A stretch of 64,000 nt of DNA from Cyclobacterium jeungdonense (GCF_010994275.1 NZ_WMCD01000014.1:47042-111041); one strand, 5' to 3'. Shown: positions 7,354 through 17,347, counted from the first letter of the stretch. Translations and numbers: made by a program. Notes: a model not told the origin generated them from the sequence alone.

Positions 7354-8772
7354 ATGTATTATTCCGATTCCAGAAGTGCGGCCCGGAGGCTCTATCGGAA
7401 ACTTAAACTGAATTGGGTATTCAGTACTTCGTCGTTTATAGGGAATTTTCTGATTGCGCTACTGGTATCCTATTTTTTTAGAAAAATAGGGTACGAGCCC
7501 CAGGTCAATTTTGTGTTTTTTATCAGTATTCTGGCCATCGGCTTATGGATATCGGAGGCCATGCCTCCCTTTGCAGTAGGTATTTTTATTATTGCGGCTT
7601 TGCTGACAGGGTTCAGTACCGATTGGTTTTTTGAAAAGACCATGCCCCCGGATCTTTATGTGAGTACCTGGACCAGCAATGTGATCTGGCTACTGCTGGG
7701 AGGCTTTTTTCTGGCCAAAGGCATGAGTCTGGTAGAGCTGGACCGGCAATTGTTCCGATTTACGGTCAAGCGGTTTGGACAAAAGCCGGAGGGTTTGCTG
7801 CTAGGGCTCATGATGACCACGGCCATTGCCAGCATGATCATGTCCAATACCGCCACGACGGCGATGATGATTTCATCGATCATTCCCCTGGTACAGCTAA
7901 TCGGTAAGAAATCTTCCTATGGGAAAGCGTTGTTAACGGCCATCCCTGCGGCTGCTTCTGTAGGGGGTATTGGTACCATAATTGGGAGCACCCCGAATGC
8001 CATCGCCGTGGGAGCGCTTCAGGAAAAGGGAATCAGCATTACCTTTGTAGACTGGATGCTGGTAGGATTTCCTACCGGTTTATTGCTGGTGTGGCTGTTT
8101 TGGAAATTTCTTTGCAAAACCCATGATTTTTCCGATGTCAACCTGGATTTATCCCTTCTGCCCAAAGGACAGGGGGAAGTGAAGCGGTTTGAGAAAAATG
8201 CGGTTATTTTTACCCTGGTGGTGACCGTGTTGATGTGGCTTACTGAGGCGCTGCACGGAATCCCCGTTGCGGCTACCTCTGCGATTCCCATCGTTTTGCT
8301 GACCATGACCCAGGTTATTCACTCCGAGCATGTTCGAAGCCTTCCCTGGGACACGCTGATGTTGGTAGCGGGAGGCCTGGCGCTTGGCATCGCTCTGGTG
8401 GAGGTGGGCCTGGCGGAAATCGTCATGCGAAAAATCAATGCCCTTCCTTTGCCAAACATGTTGATTGCCATTGTATTTTGTCTGGTAGCCGTGCTACTTT
8501 CCAACGTAATGAGCAACACGGCGGCTGCTTCCATATTGGTGCCATTGAGTTTGGCGTTACCGGGAGTGTACGGAATTGCCGGCCCCGTAATGGTGGCCAT
8601 CAGTTGTTCCTGCTCCTTATTGCTTCCTGTTTCTACGCCTGCCAATGCCATTGCCTATGCCACCGGAATGGTGGAACAAAAAGATTTCCGTAACGGGGGA
8701 TTATTCTTTATATTTCTGGGACCGATACTGGCTTTTTTGGCCGTCATGGCCTGGGTCATGTTATTGATGTAA
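7354..8772 (+). CDS. DASS (SLC13) family anion:sodium symporter
   Basis: A 472-residue polytopic membrane protein. The chosen ATG at 7354 follows a poorly conserved in-frame stretch that begins at 7249. The two signature SNT motifs of the divalent-anion:Na+ symporter family are present: SNTATTAMM (Ser164-Asn165-Thr166) and SNTAAASILVPL (Ser387-Asn388-Thr389). These form the sodium and carboxylate sites in the known structures. The pseudo-twofold repeat and about 11-12 hydrophobic segments fit this family. Substrate could be a C4 dicarboxylate, citrate, sulfate or phosphate; the sequence does not decide. It is followed 24 bp later by a serine hydrolase gene, perhaps in the same transcript. Confidence 0.88.
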   Translation: MYYSDSRSAARRLYRKLKLNWVFSTSSFIGNFLIALLVSYFFRKIGYEPQVNFVFFISILAIGLWISEAMPPFAVGIFIIAALLTGFSTDWFFEKTMPPDLYVSTWTSNVIWLLLGGFFLAKGMSLVELDRQLFRFTVKRFGQKPEGLLLGLMMTTAIASMIMSNTATTAMMISSIIPLVQLIGKKSSYGKALLTAIPAAASVGGIGTIIGSTPNAIAVGALQEKGISITFVDWMLVGFPTGLLLVWLFWKFLCKTHDFSDVNLDLSLLPKGQGEVKRFEKNAVIFTLVVTVLMWLTEALHGIPVAATSAIPIVLLTMTQVIHSEHVRSLPWDTLMLVAGGLALGIALVEVGLAEIVMRKINALPLPNMLIAIVFCLVAVLLSNVMSNTAAASILVPLSLALPGVYGIAGPVMVAISCSCSLLLPVSTPANAIAYATGMVEQKDFRNGGLFFIFLGPILAFLAVMAWVMLLM

Positions 8773-8796
8773 GCGACACCTTAACCACTTTAATCG

Positions 8797-9687
8797 ATGA
8801 AAGTAATTTTTCTCTTGCCCCTATGCATCCTGCTTGCCTGCACCGGTGCCAGGGATAAATCCGAATTGGAGACCTTGGAAAAGGATATTCTGTCCCTCAT
8901 GCAAGCCACGGAAGGTGATTTCGGAATTGCCTTCAGAATGCTGGATGATTCGGGTAGCCAATTACTTATCAATGAAAAAGAAGTTTTTCACGCTGCCAGC
9001 ACCATGAAAACCCCGGTGATGATTGAGCTTTTTAAACAAGCAGAGGAGGGAAAGTTTGATTTGCAGGATTCCATTCTCATTGTCAATGAATTCACCAGCA
9101 TCGTAGATGGCAGCACTTTTAGCATGGATCTGGGAGTGGACAGCCAGGAGGGTCTTTATGAAATGATCGGTGAGAAAACGACGATTTATGAGTTGATGTA
9201 TCAGATGATTATCAAGAGCAGCAACCTGGCCACCAACATTCTGATCGACCTGGTAGGAGCTGATAATGTAACCCAGACCATGCGTGATTTGGGGGCGGAG
9301 GACATCGAAGTACTGCGGGGGGTGGAGGACCTCAAAGCATTTGACGCTGGCCTAAGTAATACCACTACTGCCCTGGACATGATGCTAATCATGGAAGCCA
9401 TTGCCCTCGGGAAGGTGGAGGGTTCCGAAGAAATGGTAACGATACTCTCCGACCAGTACTTTAAGGACCTGATTCCCAAATTACTTCCCGAAGATGTTAA
9501 AATTGCGCATAAAACGGGATCCATTACCGGTGTACAACACGATGCGGCCATATTGGAATTGCCCGAAGGTAAACGCTATGTGTTGGTAATTCTGAGTAAA
9601 AATCTGGTAGATGTGGCAGCGGGGAAGGAGACCATTGCCCGAATCAGTCGGTTGGTTTTTGAATATGTTTCCAGGACCGGAATGTAA
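8797..9687 (+). CDS. Class A beta-lactamase-family serine hydrolase (lipoprotein)
   Basis: A 296-residue protein with a lipobox (ILLAC, Cys15). It has the class A order of active-site motifs: SxxK at Ser68-Lys71 (STMK), SSN at 141-143 where most enzymes have SDN, an omega-loop region VEDLKAF with Glu177 as candidate general base, and KTG at 239-241. The downstream AFDAGLSNTTTALDM matches the group of class A enzymes common in Bacteroidota (the CfxA/PER-like branch). It may be a lipid-anchored chromosomal beta-lactamase or a related penicillin-interacting hydrolase. No regulator is adjacent, so expression is probably constitutive with the upstream transporter. Confidence 0.82.
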   Translation: MKVIFLLPLCILLACTGARDKSELETLEKDILSLMQATEGDFGIAFRMLDDSGSQLLINEKEVFHAASTMKTPVMIELFKQAEEGKFDLQDSILIVNEFTSIVDGSTFSMDLGVDSQEGLYEMIGEKTTIYELMYQMIIKSSNLATNILIDLVGADNVTQTMRDLGAEDIEVLRGVEDLKAFDAGLSNTTTALDMMLIMEAIALGKVEGSEEMVTILSDQYFKDLIPKLLPEDVKIAHKTGSITGVQHDAAILELPEGKRYVLVILSKNLVDVAAGKETIARISRLVFEYVSRTGM

Positions 9688-9892
9688 GTATGGATGTATT
9701 ATCGATAAAGTATGTAGCCTACCCTGCCAACGACACTATCCAGCTTCAGAGGGGGGCGTTTCATTTTGAACGTGTATTGCGTTCTGAGTATCTGATTGCT
9801 ATAATAAGATATGAAGGTCAGAACTTTTTATTTTAGAGCGTTAATTACCGGTTAATTTTCGAAATTTTATTTCGTACACCTTGAAAATATCT

Positions 9893-9900
9893 TACATTTG
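9893..9900 (+). promoter_or_regulatory. Candidate -7 element upstream of sulP
   Basis: TACATTTG matches TAnnTTTG. No good -33 TTG lies at the expected distance, so it is a partial match. It sits in the 308-bp gap 9688-9995, which otherwise holds AT-rich sequence and no gene. Confidence 0.3.
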
Positions 9901-9995
9901 CAATTTAATTCTTTCCTGAGATAACCAGATTTAGTACAGATTGCCCTCATTTTTTTATTCAGAGGCGGTTAGGAAAATCTTTAATCAGATAAACG

Positions 9996-11555
9996 ATGAC
10001 ACAAACATTTTACCGATTATTTATGCCCAAAGAGGCAAACCTGAAGGACGAGGTACTTTCCGGCCTCACGGTAGCCCTGGCACTGGTGCCAGAAGCCGTA
10101 GCTTTTTCATTGATTGCCGGAGTGAGTCCTTTGGTGGGGCTGTATACCGCATTTATTATAGGTCTGATTACCTCCATTATGGGTGGAAGGCCGGGGATGA
10201 TTTCGGGAGCTACCGGAGCCATTGCAGTGGTAGTAGTCGCGTTAGTGGTACAGCAGGGAGTCGAGTATTTATTTGCTGCAGTGGTTCTTATGGGACTAAT
10301 CCAGATTTTGGTGGGAGTATTAAAACTCGGGAAGCTCATTCGGTTGGTTCCTCATCCGGTGATGTTTGGCTTTGTCAATGGCCTGGCCATTGTTATTGCG
10401 ATGGCACAGTTGAGCCAATTTAAAACGGTATCCCCTGCCGGAAGCCTGGAATGGATGACAGGCTCCCCGCTATACATCATGATAGGGCTCGTCGTGGTCA
10501 CGATGGTCATTATTAAATTTTTACCCAGGTTGACAACCGCAGTTCCGTCGGCCCTGGCGGCCATTTTAGGGGTAAGCTTACTTGTTATCTTTGGGGGATT
10601 AGATACGCGGACGGTAGGTGACCTGGCTTCGATTAGTGGGGGATTGCCGGAATTCCACCTTCCCATGGTCCCTTTAAACTGGGAGACGCTAATGATCATT
10701 CTGCCTTATTCGGCGATCATGGCCGGGGTAGGCCTGATTGAAAGCCTGCTGACCCTGACGCTGATAGACGAAATCACCGAAACCCGGGGTCATGGCAATA
10801 AGGAATGTGTGGCGCAGGGAATAGCGAATGTAACTACCGGGTTTTTTGGGGGCATGGGCGGTTGCGCCATGATCGGACAGTCTCTGATCAATGTGAATGC
10901 AGGAGGAAGAAACCGGATTTCCGGCATCGTGGCGGCCGTAGGATTGTTGGTTTTTATCCTGTTTTTATCTACCTATATTGAAATGATCCCCATGGCTGCG
11001 TTGGTAGGCCTGATGTTTATGGTCGCCATCGGCACCTTTGAGTGGGCCTCTCTGAGGGTCTTCCGTAAAGTTCCCAAGTCCGATGTGCTGGTGATGGTGC
11101 TGGTAACCCTGGTAACCGTCCTCCTTCATAATTTAGCCCTGGCGGTTTTGATTGGTGTGGTGATTGCAGCCCTGGTATTTGCCTGGGAGAATTCCAAGAT
11201 GATTCGTGCCAGAAAATTCATGGATGAAAACGGCGTAAAGCATTATGAAATATACGGACCCTTGTTTTTTGCTTCTGCCATGACCTTTGGACAGAAATTT
11301 GATCCTCTGGGAGACCCGAATGAAATCATTATCGATTTTAAGGAAAGCCGGATCGTAGATCACTCTGGTATTGATGCGATCCATAAGGTGACCGAACGGT
11401 ACGAGAAGGTTGGAAAAACCGTGTATATCCGTCATTTGAATAACAGTAGTAGGGTATTACTTGCCAAAGCAGAAAAAATCATCAACGTGAATTACACAGA
11501 AGATGATGCCAGTTTCAAAATCATCCTGGAAGAGGAAAAATCAGAAAGTCATTGA
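9996..11555 (+). CDS. SulP family inorganic anion transporter
   Basis: A 519-residue SulP (SLC26-type) transporter. The membrane part (about residues 15-400) opens with DEVLSGLTVALALVPEAVAFSLIAGVSPLVGLY, which contains the family consensus near the first helix. A C-terminal STAS domain (about residues 410-515) includes DFKESRIVDHSGIDAI, the conserved loop of that domain. Family members carry sulfate, bicarbonate, oxalate or similar anions. It is a monocistronic gene, preceded by a long untranslated region and followed by a strong terminator. There is no carbonic anhydrase next to it, so the substrate is not indicated by context. Confidence 0.92.
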   Translation: MTQTFYRLFMPKEANLKDEVLSGLTVALALVPEAVAFSLIAGVSPLVGLYTAFIIGLITSIMGGRPGMISGATGAIAVVVVALVVQQGVEYLFAAVVLMGLIQILVGVLKLGKLIRLVPHPVMFGFVNGLAIVIAMAQLSQFKTVSPAGSLEWMTGSPLYIMIGLVVVTMVIIKFLPRLTTAVPSALAAILGVSLLVIFGGLDTRTVGDLASISGGLPEFHLPMVPLNWETLMIILPYSAIMAGVGLIESLLTLTLIDEITETRGHGNKECVAQGIANVTTGFFGGMGGCAMIGQSLINVNAGGRNRISGIVAAVGLLVFILFLSTYIEMIPMAALVGLMFMVAIGTFEWASLRVFRKVPKSDVLVMVLVTLVTVLLHNLALAVLIGVVIAALVFAWENSKMIRARKFMDENGVKHYEIYGPLFFASAMTFGQKFDPLGDPNEIIIDFKESRIVDHSGIDAIHKVTERYEKVGKTVYIRHLNNSSRVLLAKAEKIINVNYTEDDASFKIILEEEKSESH

Positions 11556-11676
11556 GAGTTGAATGAAACTGTTTTTCTTTCAGTGTTTTTGAAAGGAGGG
11601 AAGGACGTTCAAAAGGGCAGCTCTTGGTACCTATTCCCTGAGGATAGTCAGGCCATGCCCGGTTAACATTCGACAA

Positions 11677-11709
11677 GCAGGACCGACACAATCGGCCCTG
11701 CTTTTTTTT
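11677..11709 (+). terminator. Rho-independent terminator of sulP
   Basis: GCAGGACCGA and TCGGCCCTGC form a 10-bp stem with one A-C mismatch around CACAA, followed by eight T residues. Confidence 0.85.
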
Positions 11710-11740
11710 GGAAAATTACATCAAAAAGTTTGGAGGTGAT

Positions 11741-11760
11741 TTAAATAATTAGTTATTTAA
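11741..11760. promoter_or_regulatory. Perfect 8-bp dyad upstream of the RND operon
   Basis: TTAAATAA and TTATTTAA flank a 4-base centre (TTAG), 53 bp upstream of the adaptor gene. Size and position suit a dimeric repressor operator, for example TetR-like, but no regulator gene is adjacent. AT-rich dyads can occur by chance. Confidence 0.3.
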
Positions 11761-11813
11761 CCCATCGACTTGCTGTGGGGTGGGATTCAATCTGTTAACT
11801 AACTGCTTCTAAA

Positions 11814-12887
11814 ATGAGATGTACCTATTTTGTTTGTTCATTGTTTTCCATTAATGCAATTTTTTTTTCCTGTAGTGAGCCAGAAGAATCCAATGAGGAG
11901 ATTCCCATGGAGACCTTCCGGGATGAAGTACAGGCGACCACGGTGCGCGTGAGTCAATCGGAATCCAAATCTTTTGATTACTTGATTAATGCCACCGGAA
12001 AAATCGAAGCGGCCAATGAGGTGATGGTCATAGTAGAGCGTCCGGGATACCTTATCGAGCTTGAGGTAGAAGAGGGGCAAAAGGTGCGAGCCGGACAAAC
12101 CCTGGCCCGGCTGGATAAAACCGACAGCCAAATGGAATGGGAAAGGGCTCAGGTGGAGCTTCGGTCTGCTATGGCTGAATACCAAAGCCGCCGAATTGCG
12201 GCAGATGTAGAAACGACCCTATTGGACTCCCTCGGAAATTCAGAAAGAGATGAATTCTGGAAGGCGTCCAGTGGCCTTTTGTCTGCTCAGATTGCCGTAC
12301 GGGAGGCCGAACGGAATCTGGAGAAAACCGATATCAAGGCACCCATAAGTGGAGCCATTGCCGATCTACAACTAAAAAAAGGAAGTTTGGTCAATGCCGG
12401 GGATGAAGTTTGTCTGCTGCTCAGCACGAATCTGCTGGAGATGAAAGTAAAAATTCTCGAATCCGACATTTCTTTTATTCGCAAAGGGCAAAATGCGGAG
12501 GTCTATCCGGTATCGGGTTCCGGAGAGGGTATTTCCGGTACCGTCAGCAGTATCAACCCCAAAGTAGACGAAAACGGGTTGGTCCAGGTAACCCTGGATC
12601 TTCAGCAGTCCGGCAACCTGTTACCTGGAATGAATGCCAGGGCAGTGATCCGCTCACCTCAAAACAATAGTTTGGTTGTACCAAAGGAGGCGGTGGTATA
12701 CCGATCGGGCAGGCCGGTGGTTTTTACCATCGATAATAATGAAGCGATATGGAATTATGTAGAAGTGGGAAAGGACAATGGCAGGGAGATGGAAATTCTC
12801 GACGGCCTTGAAGCCAGTCAGCCGGTAATCATCAGTAATAATGTTCAATTGGCGCATCAGGCTCCGGTACAGGTGATAACGGAATAA
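11814..12887 (+). CDS. RND efflux periplasmic adaptor subunit (lipoprotein)
   Basis: A 357-residue membrane-fusion protein (HlyD/AcrA-type). The N-terminal signal ends at a lipobox (IFFSC), so it is anchored by lipid. A biotinyl-lipoyl-like domain follows (IEAANEVMVIVERPGYLIELEVEEGQKVRAGQ in sense; the conserved Gly and Val positions are visible), then a helical hairpin, the second half of the lipoyl domain (DIKAPISGAI), and beta-barrel and membrane-proximal domains. It pairs with the RND permease beginning 3 bp downstream of its stop. Together they would export small hydrophobic compounds or lipids through an outer-membrane channel encoded elsewhere. Confidence 0.9.
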   Translation: MRCTYFVCSLFSINAIFFSCSEPEESNEEIPMETFRDEVQATTVRVSQSESKSFDYLINATGKIEAANEVMVIVERPGYLIELEVEEGQKVRAGQTLARLDKTDSQMEWERAQVELRSAMAEYQSRRIAADVETTLLDSLGNSERDEFWKASSGLLSAQIAVREAERNLEKTDIKAPISGAIADLQLKKGSLVNAGDEVCLLLSTNLLEMKVKILESDISFIRKGQNAEVYPVSGSGEGISGTVSSINPKVDENGLVQVTLDLQQSGNLLPGMNARAVIRSPQNNSLVVPKEAVVYRSGRPVVFTIDNNEAIWNYVEVGKDNGREMEILDGLEASQPVIISNNVQLAHQAPVQVITE

Positions 12888-12890
12888 ACC

Positions 12891-15800
12891 ATGGTTAGAT
12901 TTTTACTAGCACGACCGATCGCTGTAGGCATGACCTTTTTGGCCTTGCTTATTTTCAGCCTCATCCTGTTCCGAACCCTGCCCATTTCTTTACTGCCTCC
13001 GCTGGATGTTCCTCAAATCGTCATCAAGGTGGCCTATCCCAATACTTCCCCGGAGTCTATAGAACAAAATGTTTTGCGTCCCATCCGGGAGGCGATGGTA
13101 ACCCTCAATGGTCTGGAGGATATGGGAAGTAAGGCTGGATCAGAAGTAGGTAATGTACGCCTTACCTTCAGTTACAACACCCAGATGGAACTGGCCTACA
13201 TTGCGGTAAATGAAAAGATAGACCGGCTGACAAACAGCCTGCCGGAAGACCTGGAAAGGCCCCGGGTCGTACGTATTAATACCAACGATATTCCCATTGT
13301 AAGGCTACAGGTGATTCCCAAAGACGGAGTGGATTTCGCTGATGTATCACTGCTTACCGAAAATGTGATTAAAAAGAGGGTGGAGCAGTTGGACGGAGTG
13401 GCGCTGGTAGACATTAATGGGAGGCAGGAACGTGTGATTTCAGTCAGTCCTGACAAGCCTGTTTTGGCGAGCTTGGGCATGCAGGAATCGGATGTGATAA
13501 GAGCTATTGAGGCGGGAAACAGTGAATTACCTGGAATAAGCGTGGAGGACGGCCAATTCCGGTATTACCTTCGGCTTGCCAGCAGGCTGGAAACACCGGA
13601 AGATATCCGTAACCTTCCGGTTCGGGGACCCTCCGGTAATACGGTGAGTTTGGGCAAGGTGGCGGAAGTACGTCATTCCCTGGCGAAACCGGATGGGTTT
13701 CATTTGTATCAGGACCGGGAGGGGCTGGTGGTGACGGTACATAAGCAGACTTCGGCCCGAATGAACGATATCATGCCGCTGCTTTACGAGGCAGTGCAGG
13801 GGTTTGAGGAGGATTATCCCCAGGTGGAATTCGCACTTACCCAGGACCAATCTACGTTGCTAAATGCAGGCATCAATAACCTGCAGACAAGTTTGCTTTT
13901 TGGGGGGCTTTTTGCTTTTGGAATACTATTTGTATTTATGGGGGATTACCGCATGCCAATTATTATAGGCATTAGTCTGCCCTCTTCACTTATAATAAGT
14001 TTTGCAATATTTTATTTTGCCGGTATTTCCATTAATGTCATTTCTTTAAGTGGCCTGGCTCTGGGATTGGGAATGTTGATAGACAATGCGATCATTGTCC
14101 TGGACAACATCAGCAGAAAGAGATCGGAAGGGATTCCACTTTTTGAGGCATGCGTTTCGGGTGTAAATGAAGTAATGTCCGCTTTGATTAGTTCAGTACT
14201 TACTACACTGGCGGTGTTTGTTCCCCTGGTTTTTCTGAGCGGAATATCCGGAGCCTTATTTTATGATCAGGCCGTTTCGGTTGCCGCGATTTTGTCTGTA
14301 TCTCTATTGGTAGCATTTATCGTTTTACCCCTACTTTATTATTTGTTTTTCAAAGGGAAGGACTACCAGCGTTCTGTGGAGGATAGCCGCTTGTTTTTAC
14401 TTTTATTGAAAGGGTATAAACGGATATACCGAATGGTTTTTGCCTACCGAGCAGGGTCTCTTTTGGTATTGTTTTTATTGATTCCGCTTTTATTGTTAAC
14501 AGTAAGGCTGCTAAAGGTGGAGGGATTACCTCCCATAGAAAAGTACGATGTGATGGTATCTCTGGATTGGAACGAGCCCATTAATGCCAACCAAAATAAA
14601 GAAAGGGTATTGGACATGCTGGCACTGGTTGAAGGGGACTATCAGTGGGCTGAGAGTGACCTGGGCTTGCGCCAATTTCTTTTATACGAAGGAGATAATG
14701 ATATACAGCAGGCAGATGTATTTTTGATGTTTGAAAATAGCCAACAAAAAGAAGCTATCAGTTCCAAGCTGATGCGATTTCTACGGCAACGGTTTCCATT
14801 GGCTAGTGTGGAAATTCAGGATGCTCCCAATGCTTTTGACCAGTTATTCAGTTCCGACCGGCCTTTTTTTGAAGTGCGCTGGAAGGATCTTACTTCCAAA
14901 CAACCGGTGGCCGTAAGTGAGATGGACCCCTGGTTGGAAGCGTTTCCTGTCTCCGGTTGGTCCAAAGGACCGGGCCTTCAAAAGGGTGCCTCGGTAATAT
15001 TCAGAACAGATATGAAAAAGCTGGCCCTATATGGGTTAGAAAGTCAGCAATTAGTAGAAAAAATTCAACAACTTTTCGGGAACTACCTCATTGCAGATAT
15101 CAAACGTTTTGGTGAAATTACACCTATTCTTTTGGCTGGTGAGACCTTGGATTTTCAGACATTGCTAAAGACCAACTACCTGTATGGAGAAGAAGGGGTT
15201 CCTTATGCCCTGGATGAATTCATTCATTTTTCTTACGATGAGCAATATAAATTTGTCACGGCCGATCGCTCGGGGATTTTTCAATCCCTAACCTTCGATA
15301 CTTCACTTTCAAAACACGAGGAGGGCACAATTCGGAATTGGGCTTCTGGAAATAATTTGGCAGTCGAATTTACAGGCCAGTATTTTCAGGATCGTGAAAC
15401 CATCTGGCAGCTTGTCGGCATATTATTGGTATCCGTTTTACTGCTTTATTTTATCCTGGCTGCACAGTTCGAAAATTTTGTGCAGCCCTTGATTGTTATT
15501 TTTACACTTCCCTTGGGAGTAGGCGGGGCATTTTTGTTGCTTTGGCTTAGCGGGACTTCCCTGAATGTGATGTCGGCTATTGGCCTGGTGGTCATGTTAG
15601 GGATCATGGTCAACGATGCCATTTTGAAAATAGACACGATTAACAGACTCAGAAAACAGTATCTGGCAGGCGGTGAGGTCCCACAAAATGCCTTGGAAAA
15701 AGCATTATTCAGGGCTGGAGAAATCCGTCTGAAGCCCATTGTAATGACCTCTATTACCACCATTTTAGCGTTGTTGCCGGTGGTATTTAGTGCTGGATTG

Positions 15801-15941
15801 GGGGCAGATCTGCAGCGGCCTCTGGTGGTGTCGGTGATAGGCGGATTGACCATAGGTACCTTTACTGCCTTGTACTTTGTTCCCTTAGCGTATTGGTTTA
15901 TGGCCGGGAAATCGAAACTTTCCCAGCCAATAGTTCAATAG
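12891..15941 (+). CDS. RND efflux permease (AcrB-like)
   Basis: A 1016-residue inner-membrane RND transporter, close to the family length. It has helix 1 (LARPIAVGMTFLALLIF), a large periplasmic loop, a block of six helices (about 340-540), a second periplasmic loop and a last block of helices (about 840-1005). In helix 4 the proton-relay region reads MLIDNAIIVLDN, with Asp then Asn in place of the AcrB Asp-Asp pair, a common variant in this family. It is translationally close to the adaptor gene. No TolC-like gene follows. Substrate unknown. Confidence 0.93.
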   Translation: MVRFLLARPIAVGMTFLALLIFSLILFRTLPISLLPPLDVPQIVIKVAYPNTSPESIEQNVLRPIREAMVTLNGLEDMGSKAGSEVGNVRLTFSYNTQMELAYIAVNEKIDRLTNSLPEDLERPRVVRINTNDIPIVRLQVIPKDGVDFADVSLLTENVIKKRVEQLDGVALVDINGRQERVISVSPDKPVLASLGMQESDVIRAIEAGNSELPGISVEDGQFRYYLRLASRLETPEDIRNLPVRGPSGNTVSLGKVAEVRHSLAKPDGFHLYQDREGLVVTVHKQTSARMNDIMPLLYEAVQGFEEDYPQVEFALTQDQSTLLNAGINNLQTSLLFGGLFAFGILFVFMGDYRMPIIIGISLPSSLIISFAIFYFAGISINVISLSGLALGLGMLIDNAIIVLDNISRKRSEGIPLFEACVSGVNEVMSALISSVLTTLAVFVPLVFLSGISGALFYDQAVSVAAILSVSLLVAFIVLPLLYYLFFKGKDYQRSVEDSRLFLLLLKGYKRIYRMVFAYRAGSLLVLFLLIPLLLLTVRLLKVEGLPPIEKYDVMVSLDWNEPINANQNKERVLDMLALVEGDYQWAESDLGLRQFLLYEGDNDIQQADVFLMFENSQQKEAISSKLMRFLRQRFPLASVEIQDAPNAFDQLFSSDRPFFEVRWKDLTSKQPVAVSEMDPWLEAFPVSGWSKGPGLQKGASVIFRTDMKKLALYGLESQQLVEKIQQLFGNYLIADIKRFGEITPILLAGETLDFQTLLKTNYLYGEEGVPYALDEFIHFSYDEQYKFVTADRSGIFQSLTFDTSLSKHEEGTIRNWASGNNLAVEFTGQYFQDRETIWQLVGILLVSVLLLYFILAAQFENFVQPLIVIFTLPLGVGGAFLLLWLSGTSLNVMSAIGLVVMLGIMVNDAILKIDTINRLRKQYLAGGEVPQNALEKALFRAGEIRLKPIVMTSITTILALLPVVFSAGLGADLQRPLVVSVIGGLTIGTFTALYFVPLAYWFMAGKSKLSQPIVQ

Positions 15942-16209
15942 CCAATCGAGCTAAATCTTTATTTAAGCGGTATCCTGAACCGGCGGCAAAAGTAGATCCT
16001 GTTGAGATTGGAGCCGGCGAAGTTTGGCAATCCAGGCAGATATCCACTTTTTGAATGGGCAGTGCTGAAATGTGATTTTAGGTGAGAATCAAGTCAGAAT
16101 TTCATTAAATTTTGTATCTTTACCGAATTAAGTTTAGTTATTGTTTAAAGCGATGGATTCGATTGAATTTTTCTTCCTATAACTGTTATCCCCAAAAATT
16201 AACGAGCAC

Positions 16210-17262
16210 ATGAAGATTTTGATCACAGGAACTGCTGGGTTTATAGGCATGCATTTGGCTGAAGCGCTCCTTGAAAGAGGGGATGAAGTGGTGGGTCTGG
16301 ACAGTATCAATGATTATTATGAAATTCAGCTAAAATACGACCGGCTAAGCGAAACCGGAATCGATCCTGCTGCGATTCAATACGGAAAATTACAATCAAG
16401 TAATAAGTATCCTGGATATCAATTTATCCAACTTCAGTTGGAGGATAAAGAAGGGATTATGAAATTATTTGATGAGCAGAAATTTGACAAAGTTGTGAAC
16501 CTCGCGGCTCAGGCTGGGGTCCGGTATTCGTTAACCAATCCTGATGCCTATATTCAGGCCAACATTGTTGGATTTTTAAATATTCTTGAGGCTTGCAGGC
16601 ATCACGAAATTAAGCACCTGGCTTACGCTTCCTCCAGCTCTGTCTACGGAACCAATACCCAAATGCCTTTTGCTACCAGCCAGAACGTGGATCATCCGGT
16701 GTCTTTATACGCTGCCTCCAAGAAATCAAACGAATTGATGGCACATACCTACAGTCATCTTTTTGGCCTCCCGACTACCGGGTTGCGATTTTTTACTGTG
16801 TACGGTCCCTGGGGAAGACCAGATATGGCTCTATTTTTGTTTACAAAAGCCATATTGGAAGACAAGCCCATTCAGGTATTCAATTACGGTGAGATGATGC
16901 GCGATTTTACTTATGTAGACGATATCGTCCAAGGGGTAATACGCGTCGTGGACCAACCTCCCGTAGCGGATCCTCATTGGGACCCTGATACGGGAGATGC
17001 CAGCAAATCGAAGGCCCCTTACACGATTTACAATATTGGAAACTCCAGTCCCGTCAAGTTGATGGATTTCATTCATGCGATTGAAGATGCCCTGGGGAAA
17101 GAGGCGAAAAAGGAAATGTTGCCTATTCAACCAGGAGACGTTCCTGCGACCTATGCGGATACTACGCCATTGGAAAAAGAGTTGGGATACAAGCCTGCTA
17201 CTTCGGTACCTTTTGGTATCCAGCAATTTATAAAATGGTACAGAAGTTACTATAAAGTGTAA
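16210..17262 (+). CDS. NAD-dependent epimerase, UDP-glucuronate 4-epimerase-like
   Basis: A 350-residue extended SDR sugar-nucleotide epimerase. The N-terminal GTAGFIG loop (residues 7-13) binds NAD, LDSINDYY ends strand 2, and the catalytic set Ser/Tyr/Lys is visible as SSSSVYG then LYAASKKSNE (YxxxK). The downstream RFFTVYGPWGRPDMALFLF is typical of the UDP-glucuronate 4-epimerase subgroup, which makes UDP-galacturonate. The following gene, 85 bp on, encodes a polyprenyl-phosphate sugar-1-phosphate transferase, so the pair probably supplies precursors and starts synthesis of a surface polysaccharide. The 268-bp gap upstream (15942-16209) shows no gene. Confidence 0.9.
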   Translation: MKILITGTAGFIGMHLAEALLERGDEVVGLDSINDYYEIQLKYDRLSETGIDPAAIQYGKLQSSNKYPGYQFIQLQLEDKEGIMKLFDEQKFDKVVNLAAQAGVRYSLTNPDAYIQANIVGFLNILEACRHHEIKHLAYASSSSVYGTNTQMPFATSQNVDHPVSLYAASKKSNELMAHTYSHLFGLPTTGLRFFTVYGPWGRPDMALFLFTKAILEDKPIQVFNYGEMMRDFTYVDDIVQGVIRVVDQPPVADPHWDPDTGDASKSKAPYTIYNIGNSSPVKLMDFIHAIEDALGKEAKKEMLPIQPGDVPATYADTTPLEKELGYKPATSVPFGIQQFIKWYRSYYKV

Positions 17263-17347
17263 ATAAACTGTGCTTTGGTATAAAATTCGCAGTAAAAAAC
17301 TAATATTATAAATCCATTATGTTTATTTTTGTGAAAACTTTCATATT

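Noticed and set aside
15942..16209. Gap after the RND permease searched for a TolC-like or regulator gene
   Set aside because: No protein-like frame; only a TATCTTTA near 16115 that resembles a -7 box without a -33 TTG.
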